A stretch of DNA of 55,085 nt from Spirochaetales bacterium (GCA_007127105.1 SLAA01000009.1:1-55085); one strand, 5' to 3'. Shown: positions 26,737 through 35,828, numbered from the stretch's first letter. Translations and numbers: made by a program. The notes: generated by a model not told the origin, from the sequence alone.

Positions 26737-27030
26737 GTGAGTCTTATTGATCAGTTCAGACTTGAAGATCTTGTAAATGAGTCGGAGCGACTGGTTCTTG
26801 ATGAACTAGAAGCACAGCTGCAGGCCAATACCGATCCGGAGCTGTGCAGCTCTACAGAGTGTGTCCTGGACATGGCCGCTTACGCGCTGAACGCAGTTCG
26901 TCCCATGTACAGGGTCAACCTTATGGGACGGATTTATGCAAACGCGGTATCCGACGAACAACGGACGGAGATCAAAGAAGCGGTGGCAAAGGCAATACAG
27001 AAAGTGCGTCTGAATCCTCCATTGGAATAG
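26737..27030 (+). CDS. ComFB-domain protein
   Basis: This 97-residue soluble protein resembles the late competence protein ComFB family. The family features are the helical LVNESERLVLDELE segment, a cysteine pair spaced ELCSSTEC, then LDMAAYALNAVRP. ComFB-like proteins have been linked to nucleotide second messengers in some bacteria, but I cannot tell that from this sequence. The GTG at 26737 is preceded by GGGAGGG; an upstream TTG at 26719 would place that ribosome site inside the gene. It converges with the next gene, leaving only six bases between stops. Confidence 0.72.
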   Translation: MSLIDQFRLEDLVNESERLVLDELEAQLQANTDPELCSSTECVLDMAAYALNAVRPMYRVNLMGRIYANAVSDEQRTEIKEAVAKAIQKVRLNPPLE

Positions 27031-27036
27031 AAGCTC

Positions 27037-29148
27037 TCAGGGTTCATGACTTGCTGGTAAGGCTGGTAAGGGCAGGCGGAAGCGAGTTAGAGTTGCTGGG
27101 TATTGAGCATCTGGCTGCGTTCGCTCGGAAACCAGAACAAGGTAGTCCTCGGGTACCGCTCCAGCGGAGAGTAGGAACTGTTGGTTCGGGGTAATTGCCG
27201 CCCAGGCTCGGTCGCGAAAAAGATACAGTGTGAGCAGCTTCTCTGCCTTACTTGCCGAGTAGAAGGAAACCGCGCCACTGCGGTGAATTGTGTACACCAG
27301 ATCGCCATAGACGCCAAGATCCACATAGAACTCATCTCCAGAATCCACAGCAAGCTTGCCCGAGTGGTTCCATACCTGAATGCGACCAGTTGCGGGTAAT
27401 GCCCATATCGTGTCGGTGCCAGGCACGGCAGCAAGTCGCGCGCTCCAGTCCGCGCCAAGAGTCCTATAGAGGTTCTCATGAACCGAGAAGCCGGGGCCAC
27501 TCCACCGATCCAGTCGTGTGTAGAGCATTCCCGATGTGCTCTGCTCTAGGCCGAGGGCGTAGAGGGATCCTGTTTCGTCCGAGAAAACAATGTCGGTGGT
27601 GATAAATGCCGGAGTTGCAAGAGGTACCGTCTCTCCGGTACTGGGATCTATATGTACCAAGGTCCGTCCTGAACCGGCGGCGGAGTTGGTCCCAATTGAG
27701 AGTCCATGTACCGGATGATATGCGTACGCGGAAATCTCCGATGCGCTGTGGGTGTACTCAACCATGCCCAAGGCTGGATCCCAGAGCAGAACCTGGCCAG
27801 CCTCGGTTTCTATGAGAATGCGGTCCATTGCGACCTGATGCCCAACAATAGCGCTATCGAAATCGTACAGGGAAGCTGAAATTGTGGAATCTTGCTCAGT
27901 CCTGAGCTGATACAGATGTGGTTTCGGGAGGTCGGTACGTCTGAACCATAGTTTTCCTAGGAGTGCTCCATGAACTGTATACTCACCCTCGGGCGGAAAA
28001 CTGAGGAAGCTCTCGGAGAGGCTGCGCAAAGAAAGTCCAAGATCAGTAGTTGAAGCCGAAACCAAGCCGGAGAACTGTAGAAATGTATCATCTGCCTGAA
28101 GATACAGTTGCCCCCCGGAGTATGCAATTCCGTTAACCGGAAGTCGTCGATCTGAGGAGAGTATTCGTGGATAGCGGCTTTGCGCAAAGTAGTAACTGAG
28201 CGTACCGTCCTTGGAGGCAACCAGAGACTTGCCATCGAAGAACGCTACGAGAACCGGTGGACGGTTGAGTTCACGTAGCAGTTGTTCTCTTTCCTGCAGT
28301 CGATTCTCGTGTATGTACCAGGTGCGATAGTAATAGCGGCCGTTTTGCTGGTGAACAACAGCTATGTCGGAGTTACGTTCATTTACCGCGATGGAGCGAA
28401 TACTGGGAATACCAACACGGTCAAGAACACCGCCGCGAAGTATGTCTACCAGAAGGAGGTCGGAGCCACGTTGAGCTACCGAGAGTCGCCTGTTTGGCAG
28501 AATAGTCAAGTTCTCTAAGTGCGACTCGGAGTTCACGGTCTGGAGTACGCGCCCGTCTTCAATGTTGTAGTATGTGAAGCGCCCGTTGCCGGGTGTGTAG
28601 GCCATAAGCGTCGCTTCAGAACCCGACACCGTGAAGTAGCTCGCTATACCGGTCCGCTGTACGCCATGATCAAGCACCTCTCCAGTCTCTGGCGAGACAA
28701 TGACTACGCTGTTGAGGCTCTCAATAGTGAAAACCAGGAAGCTACCATTTGGCGAGTAGGCCATGCTGAGCGGCTCTGTCTGCAACTCGGTGCGGAAAAC
28801 CTTTCTTCCTGTATCCCAGTTCCAAACCGAGAGTACCGGCCGTGATGAACCGGAGTTTTCTATAACTGCGGCATGGGGGAGGCTGGGGTGCAGTGTTAAG
28901 TGACTCAAGGCGCGTGGAGATACGCTGTGCACTCGCAGGAGACTGGGTCGTACCGTGCTCCATACGCGAATAGAGCCATCTTCACCGGCTGTAACGACTC
29001 GATCTTGGTTCGGCGCGTGGACAACCGAGCGCACCTCACCCCAGTGCCCTGTGGTAGGGTACAAAAGATCTTGCTCGGAGAGTCCGTCAGCGCTCTGCGG
29101 AACTCCCAGGAGAATGAAGAACAGAGCAAGAATTGCGAAGCATTTCAC
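27037..29148 (-). CDS. Exported beta-propeller (WD40-like) protein
   Basis: This 703-residue protein has a signal peptide (KCFAILALFFILLGVPQSADG) and then WD40-like repeats: VRSVVHAPNQDRVVTAGEDG followed by SIRVWS, then VLSVWNWDTGRKV, SPETGEVLDHG and others across the whole length. It may form one large or two propellers in the periplasm or on the surface. There is no lipobox or membrane anchor. It starts 14 bases after rseP, so it is the last gene of the rpsB-rseP operon. It may be a scaffold for envelope work done by its neighbours, but its function is unknown. The start is a GTG with AAGGA about 10 bases upstream. Confidence 0.75.
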   Translation of the reverse strand: MKCFAILALFFILLGVPQSADGLSEQDLLYPTTGHWGEVRSVVHAPNQDRVVTAGEDGSIRVWSTVRPSLLRVHSVSPRALSHLTLHPSLPHAAVIENSGSSRPVLSVWNWDTGRKVFRTELQTEPLSMAYSPNGSFLVFTIESLNSVVIVSPETGEVLDHGVQRTGIASYFTVSGSEATLMAYTPGNGRFTYYNIEDGRVLQTVNSESHLENLTILPNRRLSVAQRGSDLLLVDILRGGVLDRVGIPSIRSIAVNERNSDIAVVHQQNGRYYYRTWYIHENRLQEREQLLRELNRPPVLVAFFDGKSLVASKDGTLSYYFAQSRYPRILSSDRRLPVNGIAYSGGQLYLQADDTFLQFSGLVSASTTDLGLSLRSLSESFLSFPPEGEYTVHGALLGKLWFRRTDLPKPHLYQLRTEQDSTISASLYDFDSAIVGHQVAMDRILIETEAGQVLLWDPALGMVEYTHSASEISAYAYHPVHGLSIGTNSAAGSGRTLVHIDPSTGETVPLATPAFITTDIVFSDETGSLYALGLEQSTSGMLYTRLDRWSGPGFSVHENLYRTLGADWSARLAAVPGTDTIWALPATGRIQVWNHSGKLAVDSGDEFYVDLGVYGDLVYTIHRSGAVSFYSASKAEKLLTLYLFRDRAWAAITPNQQFLLSAGAVPEDYLVLVSERTQPDAQYPATLTRFRLPLPALPASHEP

Positions 29149-29162
29149 CTACGATATCCTTT

Positions 29163-30521
29163 TCAGCGCCCGGATAGGAAGAGTATATCGCTAAACAGGG
29201 CGAAACCAATGAGTGACAGAATTAAAACAGTCCCAACCATTTGGTACCGGTAAACGAGCTTGGGACTAAGCTCCCTCCGAACTATCATTTCAAAGAGGAA
29301 TAACAGAATCTGGCCCCCGTCGAGCGCGGGAATAGGAAGAAGGTTCATAATGAACAGCGCGATACTCAGCAGACTTAGGAAGTTAAACAGCGCCACCATT
29401 CCTGCCGACAGTCCAACCGCAAAACCCTCGCTCGCCACCTCACCAACAAGGTAGGTAATTCGTACCGGACCCGCAATAGCTTGTTGGAGATCAACACCGC
29501 TAAACAGAAGCCCTAAGCTTCGAAAATACAACTGAGTCGTTCGGAGAGTTTCCTCAAACCCGCGCCCAATTGCCGCGATTGGGCCGAGGTTGGGAGAAGG
29601 CAGTGACAGCGGTTGAAAAGCTACTCCAATTTCGCGAGTACCATCCTCCCGTTCGGTGGGAGTAACTCTCAGTTCCTCCCGGCTTCCGTCTTGCCGTTCA
29701 ATGAGTAGCTCAGCCGGTCCACGTCCCTGATTAAGAACACTGCTCAAAGCAATAGAGTGTGCTACTTCTTGACCATTAGCAGCAATGATGCGGTCACCAG
29801 GTCGTATACCAGCAAGATGGGCTCCGGATCCATCACGAATAGAACCGACGACCGGTTCAATCCATGGAAAGATTCCGATCTGTCCAGCCCCACTTGCTGG
29901 GTCAAGGCGCGGTGTCACTGAAACGCGCAGTTGTTGTCCGTTGCGCTCGACGTGGAGACTTAGCTCGGTGTTTGGGCGGGTTACAATGCTCTGTTGTATG
30001 TCACGATACGATTCAACAGCCCTGTCATTAATGGCGACGATTCTGTCGCCAGATTGAAGCCCAGCACTATCCGCAGGCATCTCGGATACCTGACTGTCGT
30101 ACTCGGATACCAGAACAACTCGATTCTCAAAGCTCTGAACCGTAAACCCGACGAACCAAACAATGCTCAGTACCAGAACGGAAAAAACTACGTTCATGAA
30201 CGGACCTGCCGCCGCAACGAATATCCGTTTCCAGGGTTGTGCAGCGTAGAAACTACCGCGTTCCTTAGGAATGGTGGGAGAGTCTTGTTCCAACGCGGTC
30301 GTCAGCATTTCCTCCCCCCGCATCTTGCAGTAGCCGCCGAAGGGGAATACCGATAAACGGTACTCGGTTTCACCCCATTTCCGCCCTATGAGTTTGCGAC
30401 CCCAACCAATGGAAAAGGCTTCAACGCGTATTCCAACAGCTTTCGCTGCTGCAAGGTGTCCGAGTTCATGGAAAAACACAACTATTCCCAGGCCTATGAG
30501 GCCAATCACGATGTTCATCAT
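29163..30521 (-). CDS. rseP: Site-2 membrane metalloprotease RseP
   Basis: RseP cleaves transmembrane segments of anti-sigma factors and remnant signal peptides. The 452 residues show the zinc motif HELGH at 18-22 in the first helix, two PDZ domains (about 130-215 and 220-305, each with a GDRI core such as LQSGDRIVAINDRAV and IRPGDRIIAANGQEV), and the C-terminal active-site segment LLPIPALDGGQIL near 395. All catalytic residues are present. Two adjacent ATG codons begin the gene; GGAAA lies upstream. In many bacteria dxr lies between cdsA and rseP; here it does not. Confidence 0.96.
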   Translation of the reverse strand: MMNIVIGLIGLGIVVFFHELGHLAAAKAVGIRVEAFSIGWGRKLIGRKWGETEYRLSVFPFGGYCKMRGEEMLTTALEQDSPTIPKERGSFYAAQPWKRIFVAAAGPFMNVVFSVLVLSIVWFVGFTVQSFENRVVLVSEYDSQVSEMPADSAGLQSGDRIVAINDRAVESYRDIQQSIVTRPNTELSLHVERNGQQLRVSVTPRLDPASGAGQIGIFPWIEPVVGSIRDGSGAHLAGIRPGDRIIAANGQEVAHSIALSSVLNQGRGPAELLIERQDGSREELRVTPTEREDGTREIGVAFQPLSLPSPNLGPIAAIGRGFEETLRTTQLYFRSLGLLFSGVDLQQAIAGPVRITYLVGEVASEGFAVGLSAGMVALFNFLSLLSIALFIMNLLPIPALDGGQILLFLFEMIVRRELSPKLVYRYQMVGTVLILSLIGFALFSDILFLSGR

Positions 30522-30548
30522 ATGGGTTTCCTTTTTGGGCCTTGACCT

Positions 30549-31400
30549 TTAGAGAAATACAAAAAGATACAAGTAGTAGAAAAGCGGCGCAGCAAAAATC
30601 ACAGAGTCTGCGGAATCAAGAAGGCCACCACGCCCGGGAATCAGTTGTCCCGAGTCCTTGGTAAGAGTACCACGTTTGAGCGCAGATTCAACGAGATCGC
30701 CCAGAATTGCCGTTGCGCCAATTGCGGCACCAAAGAATATGCGAGCCGCCAAGCCTCCGGGAAACAGCCCCGGTCGGAGCCACTCCGCAATGACGACGAC
30801 CAGAGGAGATGTAAGAAAGCCCCCGGCAAAGCCAACGAGAGACTTGTTAGGACTAACGGCGAGCACCTTGCGACTGTTGCGGCCAAACAGCATTCCGGAA
30901 GCGTAGGCCATGCTGTCATTCAGGAATACTATGCAAAAGAAGGCGGCAAGCAGTTCGGTAGCACGAGGTAGGGTAGTGATTCTCGTGGCAAAAGATATGA
31001 AGAATCCGGGGTAGATCAACAAGGTCACCAGGGAAGTAAGGTGACCTACCACCTTATCAAACTCGGCCTGATTCTTACGTAGCACCTGAGTGGCAAAGAT
31101 CAATGAAACCGCCGTAACTAGGGTGAAAACCGGCGCCTCGGGAGGAAGCACTCCTATCACTACCAACCACGTGACCCCCGGCAACAGCACTCCCACGAGC
31201 GCAGCACGTAGTACCTCGCTTCTATACCCCTTTTGCTTCTTCTCGATGAGGAGTGAGGCTTCAACGGTACAAATGGCTGAGGCAAGGATTGCAATAATAT
31301 TGAAACCCACGTGGTGTGGCTCGGCAAACAGAACCACAACTCCAACAAGAAGCGGTAGCCCAATAAGAAATACAAGCAGTCGCTTCTGGATGTTAGTCAT
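30549..31400 (-). CDS. cdsA: Phosphatidate cytidylyltransferase
   Basis: CdsA makes CDP-diacylglycerol from phosphatidate and CTP, the branch point of phospholipid synthesis. The 283-residue integral membrane protein has about eight helices and the C-terminal family signature region ALKRGTLTKDSGQLIPGRGGLLDSADSV, with the metal-binding Asp pair. The N-terminal helix region resembles the family only in hydrophobicity. Its start overlaps the uppS stop by four bases (ATGA), and rseP follows after 27 bases. Confidence 0.93.
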   Translation of the reverse strand: MTNIQKRLLVFLIGLPLLVGVVVLFAEPHHVGFNIIAILASAICTVEASLLIEKKQKGYRSEVLRAALVGVLLPGVTWLVVIGVLPPEAPVFTLVTAVSLIFATQVLRKNQAEFDKVVGHLTSLVTLLIYPGFFISFATRITTLPRATELLAAFFCIVFLNDSMAYASGMLFGRNSRKVLAVSPNKSLVGFAGGFLTSPLVVVIAEWLRPGLFPGGLAARIFFGAAIGATAILGDLVESALKRGTLTKDSGQLIPGRGGLLDSADSVIFAAPLFYYLYLFVFL

Positions 31401-32164
31401 TTAGTTCCGCCATAGTTGCGTTTTCGTGCTTTAAAGTCCGCTATAGCCGCGACCAGGTCGGCGCCTTCCCAATCAGGCCAAAGCTTGTCCGAAAAGTACA
31501 ACTCGGAGTAGGCCGATTGCCACAGTAAGAAATTACTGATTCGATGGTGCCCGCCGCTACGAACAATGAGGTCGGGGTCTGGAAACTCCGGAAGGTCAAG
31601 ATATTCCCGAAACTCCTGCTCAGACTGCACAGGTTTGTCCAGATTGTCTTTCAGATACCTGTTAAAGGCTCGAACAATCTCGTCTCGTCCACCGTAGTTG
31701 ACCGCGATATTTACCGTTATTCCGTCGTATTGCCGAGTATCGCCGGTGACCGCGGCAATTTCTTTCCGCACCGCTTTCGGCAAACCAGACAGGTCCCCGC
31801 TGTGGTACAACCGAATTCGGTTGTCTCTATAGAAGTCATACTGGTCGCGCAAATTCCGTGCCACCAGCTGCATGAGAAACTCAACCTCGGTTGGGGCTCT
31901 TTTCCAGTTCTCGGTAGAAAACGAATACAGGGATACGTACTGTACCCCCTCATCTGCCGCAGCGAGTATCACTCGCTTTACCGCTTCTATTCCGGCCTGA
32001 TGACCTTTGGTGCGAGGCATGTTTCGCGCCGTCGCCCACCGGCCATTACCGTCCATGATAATTCCGATATGAACTGGTGGAGCTCCGCTTGAGGCACTCT
32101 CGGCACCTGCTTGGAGTTTGTCCTGCTGCAATTCCTCAGGCGTGTCGTCGCTCAGTGACTCCAT
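31397..32164 (-). CDS. uppS: Undecaprenyl diphosphate synthase (cis-prenyltransferase)
   Basis: UppS builds the C55 lipid carrier for peptidoglycan from FPP and IPP. The 255 residues carry HIGIIMDGNGRWA, with the catalytic Asp, then YVSLYSFSTENWKR and the C-terminal DLIVRSGGHHRISNFLLWQSAYSELYF with the conserved Arg-Ser-Gly-Gly block. About 30 extra N-terminal residues rich in Ser, Glu and Gln precede the core. The ATG at 32164 shares one base with the frr stop; a GTG one codon earlier would overlap it by four. Confidence 0.96.
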   Translation of the reverse strand: MESLSDDTPEELQQDKLQAGAESASSGAPPVHIGIIMDGNGRWATARNMPRTKGHQAGIEAVKRVILAAADEGVQYVSLYSFSTENWKRAPTEVEFLMQLVARNLRDQYDFYRDNRIRLYHSGDLSGLPKAVRKEIAAVTGDTRQYDGITVNIAVNYGGRDEIVRAFNRYLKDNLDKPVQSEQEFREYLDLPEFPDPDLIVRSGGHHRISNFLLWQSAYSELYFSDKLWPDWEGADLVAAIADFKARKRNYGGTK

Positions 32165-32718
32165 CACACTTCCAGGATTTCCTTCTCCTTGGCTGCGAGA
32201 GCTGCATCTACCTTCTCTACGAACGAGTCGGTCAGTTTCTGCACCTCATCCTCACCTCGTTTAACGTCGTCCTCGGTGATCTCACCGTCTTTTTGGGCCT
32301 TTTTCAGTTGATCGTTCGCATCTCGTCGAATGTTTCGAATGGCGATACGTGCCTGTTCGGCCGTATTTTTGGCCATCTTGACAATCTCTTTTCGTCGCTC
32401 TTCCGTGAGTGGCGGAATATTGATGCGGATTACTTTTCCGTCGTTACTTGGATTGACCGAAAGCTCGGACTTCTGAATGGCTTTCTCAATGGCCCCAATT
32501 ACTGACTTATCCCACGGCTGAATGACAACCAACCGTGCCTCGGGCACCGAAACCGTGGCCACCTGATTCAAGGGAGTAGGCTCGCCGTAATAATCAATTC
32601 TAATCTTGTCGAACAAGGCGGCAGAGGCGCGGCCACTGCGAATGGCCGCAAACTCATCCACCATCGTACCGACGGATTTCTGCATGCGCTCTTCAGCGTC
32701 AAGAATGGTCTCTTCCAT
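32164..32718 (-). CDS. frr: Ribosome recycling factor
   Basis: RRF, with EF-G, splits post-termination ribosomes. The 184 residues match the family. The coiled domain I and the hinge are clear: FAAIRSGRASAALFDKIRIDYYG near the start, VIRINIPPLTEERRKEIVKMAK in domain II, and RRDANDQLKKAQKDGEITEDDV. GGGAG lies upstream of the ATG. It lies between tsf and uppS, as in treponemes. Confidence 0.97.
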   Translation of the reverse strand: MEETILDAEERMQKSVGTMVDEFAAIRSGRASAALFDKIRIDYYGEPTPLNQVATVSVPEARLVVIQPWDKSVIGAIEKAIQKSELSVNPSNDGKVIRINIPPLTEERRKEIVKMAKNTAEQARIAIRNIRRDANDQLKKAQKDGEITEDDVKRGEDEVQKLTDSFVEKVDAALAAKEKEILEV

Positions 32719-32745
32719 GCTGTGTCTCCCGCGGTTAACTCTGCT

Positions 32746-33594
32746 TTACTCGGTCTCTTCCCCGGTCTTCATGTAGCGATACTCTTGTACCGTCACGGTT
32801 CCACCAAGGCTCTTTCCTAAGTCTGCCGCCACCTGGGCAACCGAACGTTTATCATCTTTAACAAAGGGTTGTTCCAGCAGACAGATCTCAGAAAAGTGTT
32901 TCTTCATCTTACCGGAAACGATGCCTTCGAGAACTTTTTCCGGCTTACCGAGCGAACGAGCTTGGGTCATGAATATGTCCTTCTGCTCGTTGACATAGGC
33001 CTCGGGAACCTCCTTCTCGTTCAAGTAGGTTGGGCCGAATGCCGCCACATGTAGTGCTGTGTCAAACGCAAATTGGCGAAGTTCGTCGTTTTTCACAAGG
33101 GCTGGTTCGGAAACGACTACCTTGACCAGTACCCCTACCGAACCGCCATCGCCATGTACATAGTCTACCACAAGACTGTTGGCATCTACGGTCAGGAGCT
33201 CACAACGGCGCAAAGCCATGTTCTCCTTAATGGTGCTAATGGCATCATTGAGCCACTCGGTAAAGCGGGCGTCATCAGGCGCAACTCCGTTGTCTACAAT
33301 CTCTGCAGCCATTTTGTTGCCCAGTTCAATGAACTGGGTGTTGCGAGCGACAAAGTCGGTCTCGCACGATAGCTCAAGTAGACCGGCACGTTCGGAACCG
33401 ACACGCGCAAAAACACGTCCTTCGTTCGTTGCGCGACCACCGCGTTTAGCGGCGGCAGCCAGGCCAAGCTCCTTCAAATGCTTCTCGGCGGTGGCAAAAT
33501 CTCCGCCAGCCTCGGCCAATGCTTTCTTGCAGTCCATCATTCCTGCACCGGTTTTATCTCGCAGCTTCTTTACATCTGCGGCCTTTATCTCCAT
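32746..33594 (-). CDS. tsf: Elongation factor Ts
   Basis: EF-Ts is the nucleotide exchange factor of EF-Tu. The 282 residues begin with the UBA-like domain KKLRDKTGAGMMDCKKALAEAGGD, followed by the core with ELSCETDFVARN, the segment that contacts EF-Tu. AGGAGG precedes the ATG. It follows rpsB by 65 bases containing a weak GC stem and a T-rich run on the minus strand, which may modulate read-through. Confidence 0.97.
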   Translation of the reverse strand: MEIKAADVKKLRDKTGAGMMDCKKALAEAGGDFATAEKHLKELGLAAAAKRGGRATNEGRVFARVGSERAGLLELSCETDFVARNTQFIELGNKMAAEIVDNGVAPDDARFTEWLNDAISTIKENMALRRCELLTVDANSLVVDYVHGDGGSVGVLVKVVVSEPALVKNDELRQFAFDTALHVAAFGPTYLNEKEVPEAYVNEQKDIFMTQARSLGKPEKVLEGIVSGKMKKHFSEICLLEQPFVKDDKRSVAQVAADLGKSLGGTVTVQEYRYMKTGEETE

Positions 33595-33659
33595 TGGTCT
33601 AGTCCTCCTGGATGTTCCATTAAAAAAATAAACGAGCCCTATGTCCGTTGCCCTCGAGC

Positions 33660-34679
33660 CTATTCCTCGTAGAGCTTATCTTCGTCGATGCCAGCTTCGT
33701 CGGCAACTTCGTGGGCACGGGTACCTTTGCTGTAGTCAGGCGCGGTTTTGTTGTCCTCCGGCTGATAGTTGGAGTAGTCCTCGGCGGTGAAGCCTTCTTC
33801 TTCCTCGACGACCTCTTCTTTTTTCACGGCTGATTTCTCGGCTGCTTCCTTTTCGGCGGTCACAGCAGCCACATCAGCTACTGGAGCGGTCTCAATATCC
33901 ACCGTGGTGGCTGCTGCTGCTGCTGCGTCAGCTTCAGGAGCTCCTTCCTGTACTACATCGTCCTCGTCGTGCATGCTCTCGATAACTTCAAGTCCAATCT
34001 CGTTATCGGCCTCAATAACCGCCTTTGAGATGATCTGGGTAAATAGGGAGATCGCGCGAATTGCGTCGTCGTTACCGGGAATAGGGTAGTCAATACCTTC
34101 AGGATTACAGTTGGTGTCAACCACAGCAACAATGGGAATGCCCATTCGTCGTGCCTCGGCAACAGCGATCGCTTCCTTTCGGGTGTCAATAATGAACACG
34201 ATACCAGGCGGCTCCTTCATTTCCTTGATTCCGCCGAGATTGCGTTGCATTCGAGATTTTTCTTTGTCTATGCGGGCAATTTCTTTCTTGGTGAGGCTTT
34301 CGTAGGTGCCGTCGACTTCCATTTTCTCAAGCTTTTTGAGGCGAAAGAGACTCTTCCGAATGGTTGTGAAGTTGGTGAGCATTCCGCCAAGCCAACGGTT
34401 ATTGACGTAGAACATGCCGCAGTGCTGAGCTTCGCGCTCAATGGCTTGTTGTGCTTGCTTTTTTGTTCCAACAAACAGAACGGTCTTGTTTGCAAGAACT
34501 GTCTGACGCACCGCGTCGTAGGCAACCTTAATTGCTGTAATGGTTTTCTGGAGATCAATAATATGAATGCCGTTGCGCTCTGCAAAAATGTACGGCTTCA
34601 TACGAGGATCCCAGCGCTTGGTCTGATGACCAAAATGTACACCTGACTCTAACAGGTTCTTCATGGTGACTACTGCCAC
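33660..34679 (-). CDS. rpsB: 30S ribosomal protein S2 with long acidic C-terminal tail
   Basis: S2 sits on the back of the 30S subunit and is needed for S1 binding. I start at the GTG at 34679, since GGAGGAGAAT lies just before it and the protein then reads [22 protein letters not shown]; a longer frame reaches 34718. Residues 1-225 are normal S2, including [19 protein letters not shown] and the [19 protein letters not shown] loop. The remaining roughly 110 residues are low complexity: an Ala run, many Glu and Lys, and an acidic end DEDKLYEE. The total of 339 compares with 230-260 usually. Confidence 0.95.
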   Translation of the reverse strand: MAVVTMKNLLESGVHFGHQTKRWDPRMKPYIFAERNGIHIIDLQKTITAIKVAYDAVRQTVLANKTVLFVGTKKQAQQAIEREAQHCGMFYVNNRWLGGMLTNFTTIRKSLFRLKKLEKMEVDGTYESLTKKEIARIDKEKSRMQRNLGGIKEMKEPPGIVFIIDTRKEAIAVAEARRMGIPIVAVVDTNCNPEGIDYPIPGNDDAIRAISLFTQIISKAVIEADNEIGLEVIESMHDEDDVVQEGAPEADAAAAAATTVDIETAPVADVAAVTAEKEAAEKSAVKKEEVVEEEEGFTAEDYSNYQPEDNKTAPDYSKGTRAHEVADEAGIDEDKLYEE

Positions 34680-34783
34680 ATTCTCCTCCTCATTGCGATC
34701 AAGCCTTCTTGACCACATCCTTCTCTGTTTCTCGTGCGGGTTAGACCCGACGGAAGATTATCCACATTCGGTGGTGACTGAGC

Positions 34784-35401
34784 TTAAGACCAGTTGCCGA
34801 TGCGGAAATGATTGGCACGTAGAATAGAGCAAATACGATGAATAGGCAAGCCCATCACGTTGGGAAATGAACCGTGGACCGAGCGAACAAAGGCTGCGGC
34901 TGATCCTTGAATCTTATATGCACCGGCAGCATCGGCCCAGTCGGAGAAAGAAAGGTAAAGTTCGATTTCGGACTCACCGAGCGGTTCAAAACTCACCGGA
35001 GTGCTCTCAATGTCGGCCTCGGCCAGACCTAAGGCTGGGCACAGCAGCGCGAATCCGGTAATGACGGTGTGGTCTGTGCCTTGAAGCAGTGACAAATACT
35101 CACGAGCTTGATGTATGTCCTGCGGCTTTCCCAGCACACGGTCACGAAGCACAACCACGGTGTCTGCTCCAAGAAACCAGTAACGAGATCCTGCGTTCGG
35201 TGTCGAGACCATTTGTTGTTCTGCAGCGCTTGCCTTTTCATATGCCAGGCGCTTGACGAATGCATTGGGTGTCTCGGCAGGGTACTGCACCTCAGGTATA
35301 TGAGTGGGGCATACAATATGAGGAATGCCAACTTGGTGAAGCAGCTCCCTTCGACGAGGACTTGCCGAGGCCAGTACCAGGCGATCCACAAGAGTGCTCA
35401 T
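34784..35401 (-). CDS. maf: Maf family nucleotide pyrophosphatase
   Basis: Maf proteins hydrolyse non-canonical or canonical nucleoside triphosphates such as dTTP, UTP or m7GTP. The 205 residues have the phosphate-binding motif LVLASASPRRRELL near the N-terminus, the conserved FVKRLAYEKA, GADTVVVL with the catalytic Asp, and the final GLPIHRICS region. Which subfamily (YhdE or YceF type) is not clear. The ATG overlaps the DUF4321 stop by four bases, so the two are coupled. Confidence 0.93.
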   Translation of the reverse strand: MSTLVDRLVLASASPRRRELLHQVGIPHIVCPTHIPEVQYPAETPNAFVKRLAYEKASAAEQQMVSTPNAGSRYWFLGADTVVVLRDRVLGKPQDIHQAREYLSLLQGTDHTVITGFALLCPALGLAEADIESTPVSFEPLGESEIELYLSFSDWADAAGAYKIQGSAAAFVRSVHGSFPNVMGLPIHRICSILRANHFRIGNWS

Positions 35402-35637
35402 AGTCTTCTATATACCAGGAATCCAGTGGGGATTCCCAGGAGCGTTCCGGGATTTATGCGCACATACAGCTGTATAACACCGATATCGAACCCTACAGGG
35501 CCTGCCTGTAGAGATAGATTCAAGCCAGCTACATGAACGATTCTTTCCATAAGGTCCCAGCCGAGTGTGCCAACGAGGCAGGCCAGCAGCAGAACCTTTA
35601 TGAGGACGGTGCGATTAGTTTTGTTTGAAGCTCTCAC
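35398..35637 (-). CDS. DUF4321 small membrane protein
   Basis: This protein of about 79 residues has one strong transmembrane helix (VLIKVLLLACLVGTLGWDLM) and a C-terminal hydrophobic segment LLGIPTGFLVYRR. The GLNLSLQAGPVGFDIGVIQL portion and its place next to maf match the DUF4321 family of Firmicutes and other bacteria. Its role is unknown. The frame is open to 35685, but a consensus promoter occupies 35646-35673 and leaves the GTG at 35637 as the likely start, almost at the transcript 5' end. Confidence 0.7.
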   Translation of the reverse strand: MRASNKTNRTVLIKVLLLACLVGTLGWDLMERIVHVAGLNLSLQAGPVGFDIGVIQLYVRINPGTLLGIPTGFLVYRRL

Positions 35638-35645
35638 GAAGCTGG

Positions 35646-35673
35646 ATTGTAACGAGCACCCACCTTCTGTCAA
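35646..35673 (-). promoter_or_regulatory. Sigma-70-type promoter of DUF4321-maf
   Basis: On the minus strand TTGACA (35668-35673) and TACAAT (35646-35651) are 16 bases apart, a near-perfect vegetative promoter. The predicted start is about two bases before the GTG of the DUF4321 gene, giving a leaderless or almost leaderless mRNA. Confidence 0.7.
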
Positions 35674-35685
35674 GGTGCAACTCAC

Positions 35686-35714
35686 TTGACAGCGGGTCCC
35701 TGTGCAGCTACTGT
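35686..35714 (+). promoter_or_regulatory. Sigma-70-type promoter of the tRNA-Arg gene
   Basis: TTGACA at 35686-35691 is followed after 17 bases by TACTGT at 35709-35714. The expected start near 35721 is about 35 bases before the tRNA. It is back to back with the DUF4321 promoter, the two -35 boxes being 12 bases apart. Confidence 0.6.
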
Positions 35715-35755
35715 TGCAGTGCCTTGTGTCGGACTCAATCCGAGACTGTTTGCCA

Positions 35756-35828
35756 GGGCGCGTAGCTCAGTGGATAGAGCATCGGCCTCCGGAGCCGAGG
35801 GTCGGGCGTTCGAATCGCCCCGCGCTCA
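35756..35828 (+). tRNA. tRNA-Arg (anticodon CCG)
   Basis: The 73-base cloverleaf folds fully: acceptor GGGCGCG with CGCGCTC (one G-U pair), D arm GCTC/GAGC, anticodon stem TCGGC/GCCGA with loop CTCCGGA giving anticodon CCG for codon CGG, and T arm GGGCG TTCGAAT CGCCC. The discriminator is A. CCA is not encoded and must be added by the tRNA nucleotidyltransferase. Confidence 0.97.

Noticed and set aside
33595-33659. Intrinsic terminator between rpsB and tsf
   Set aside because: There is a T-rich run on the minus strand, but the stem ahead of it has only four clean base pairs, too weak to call.
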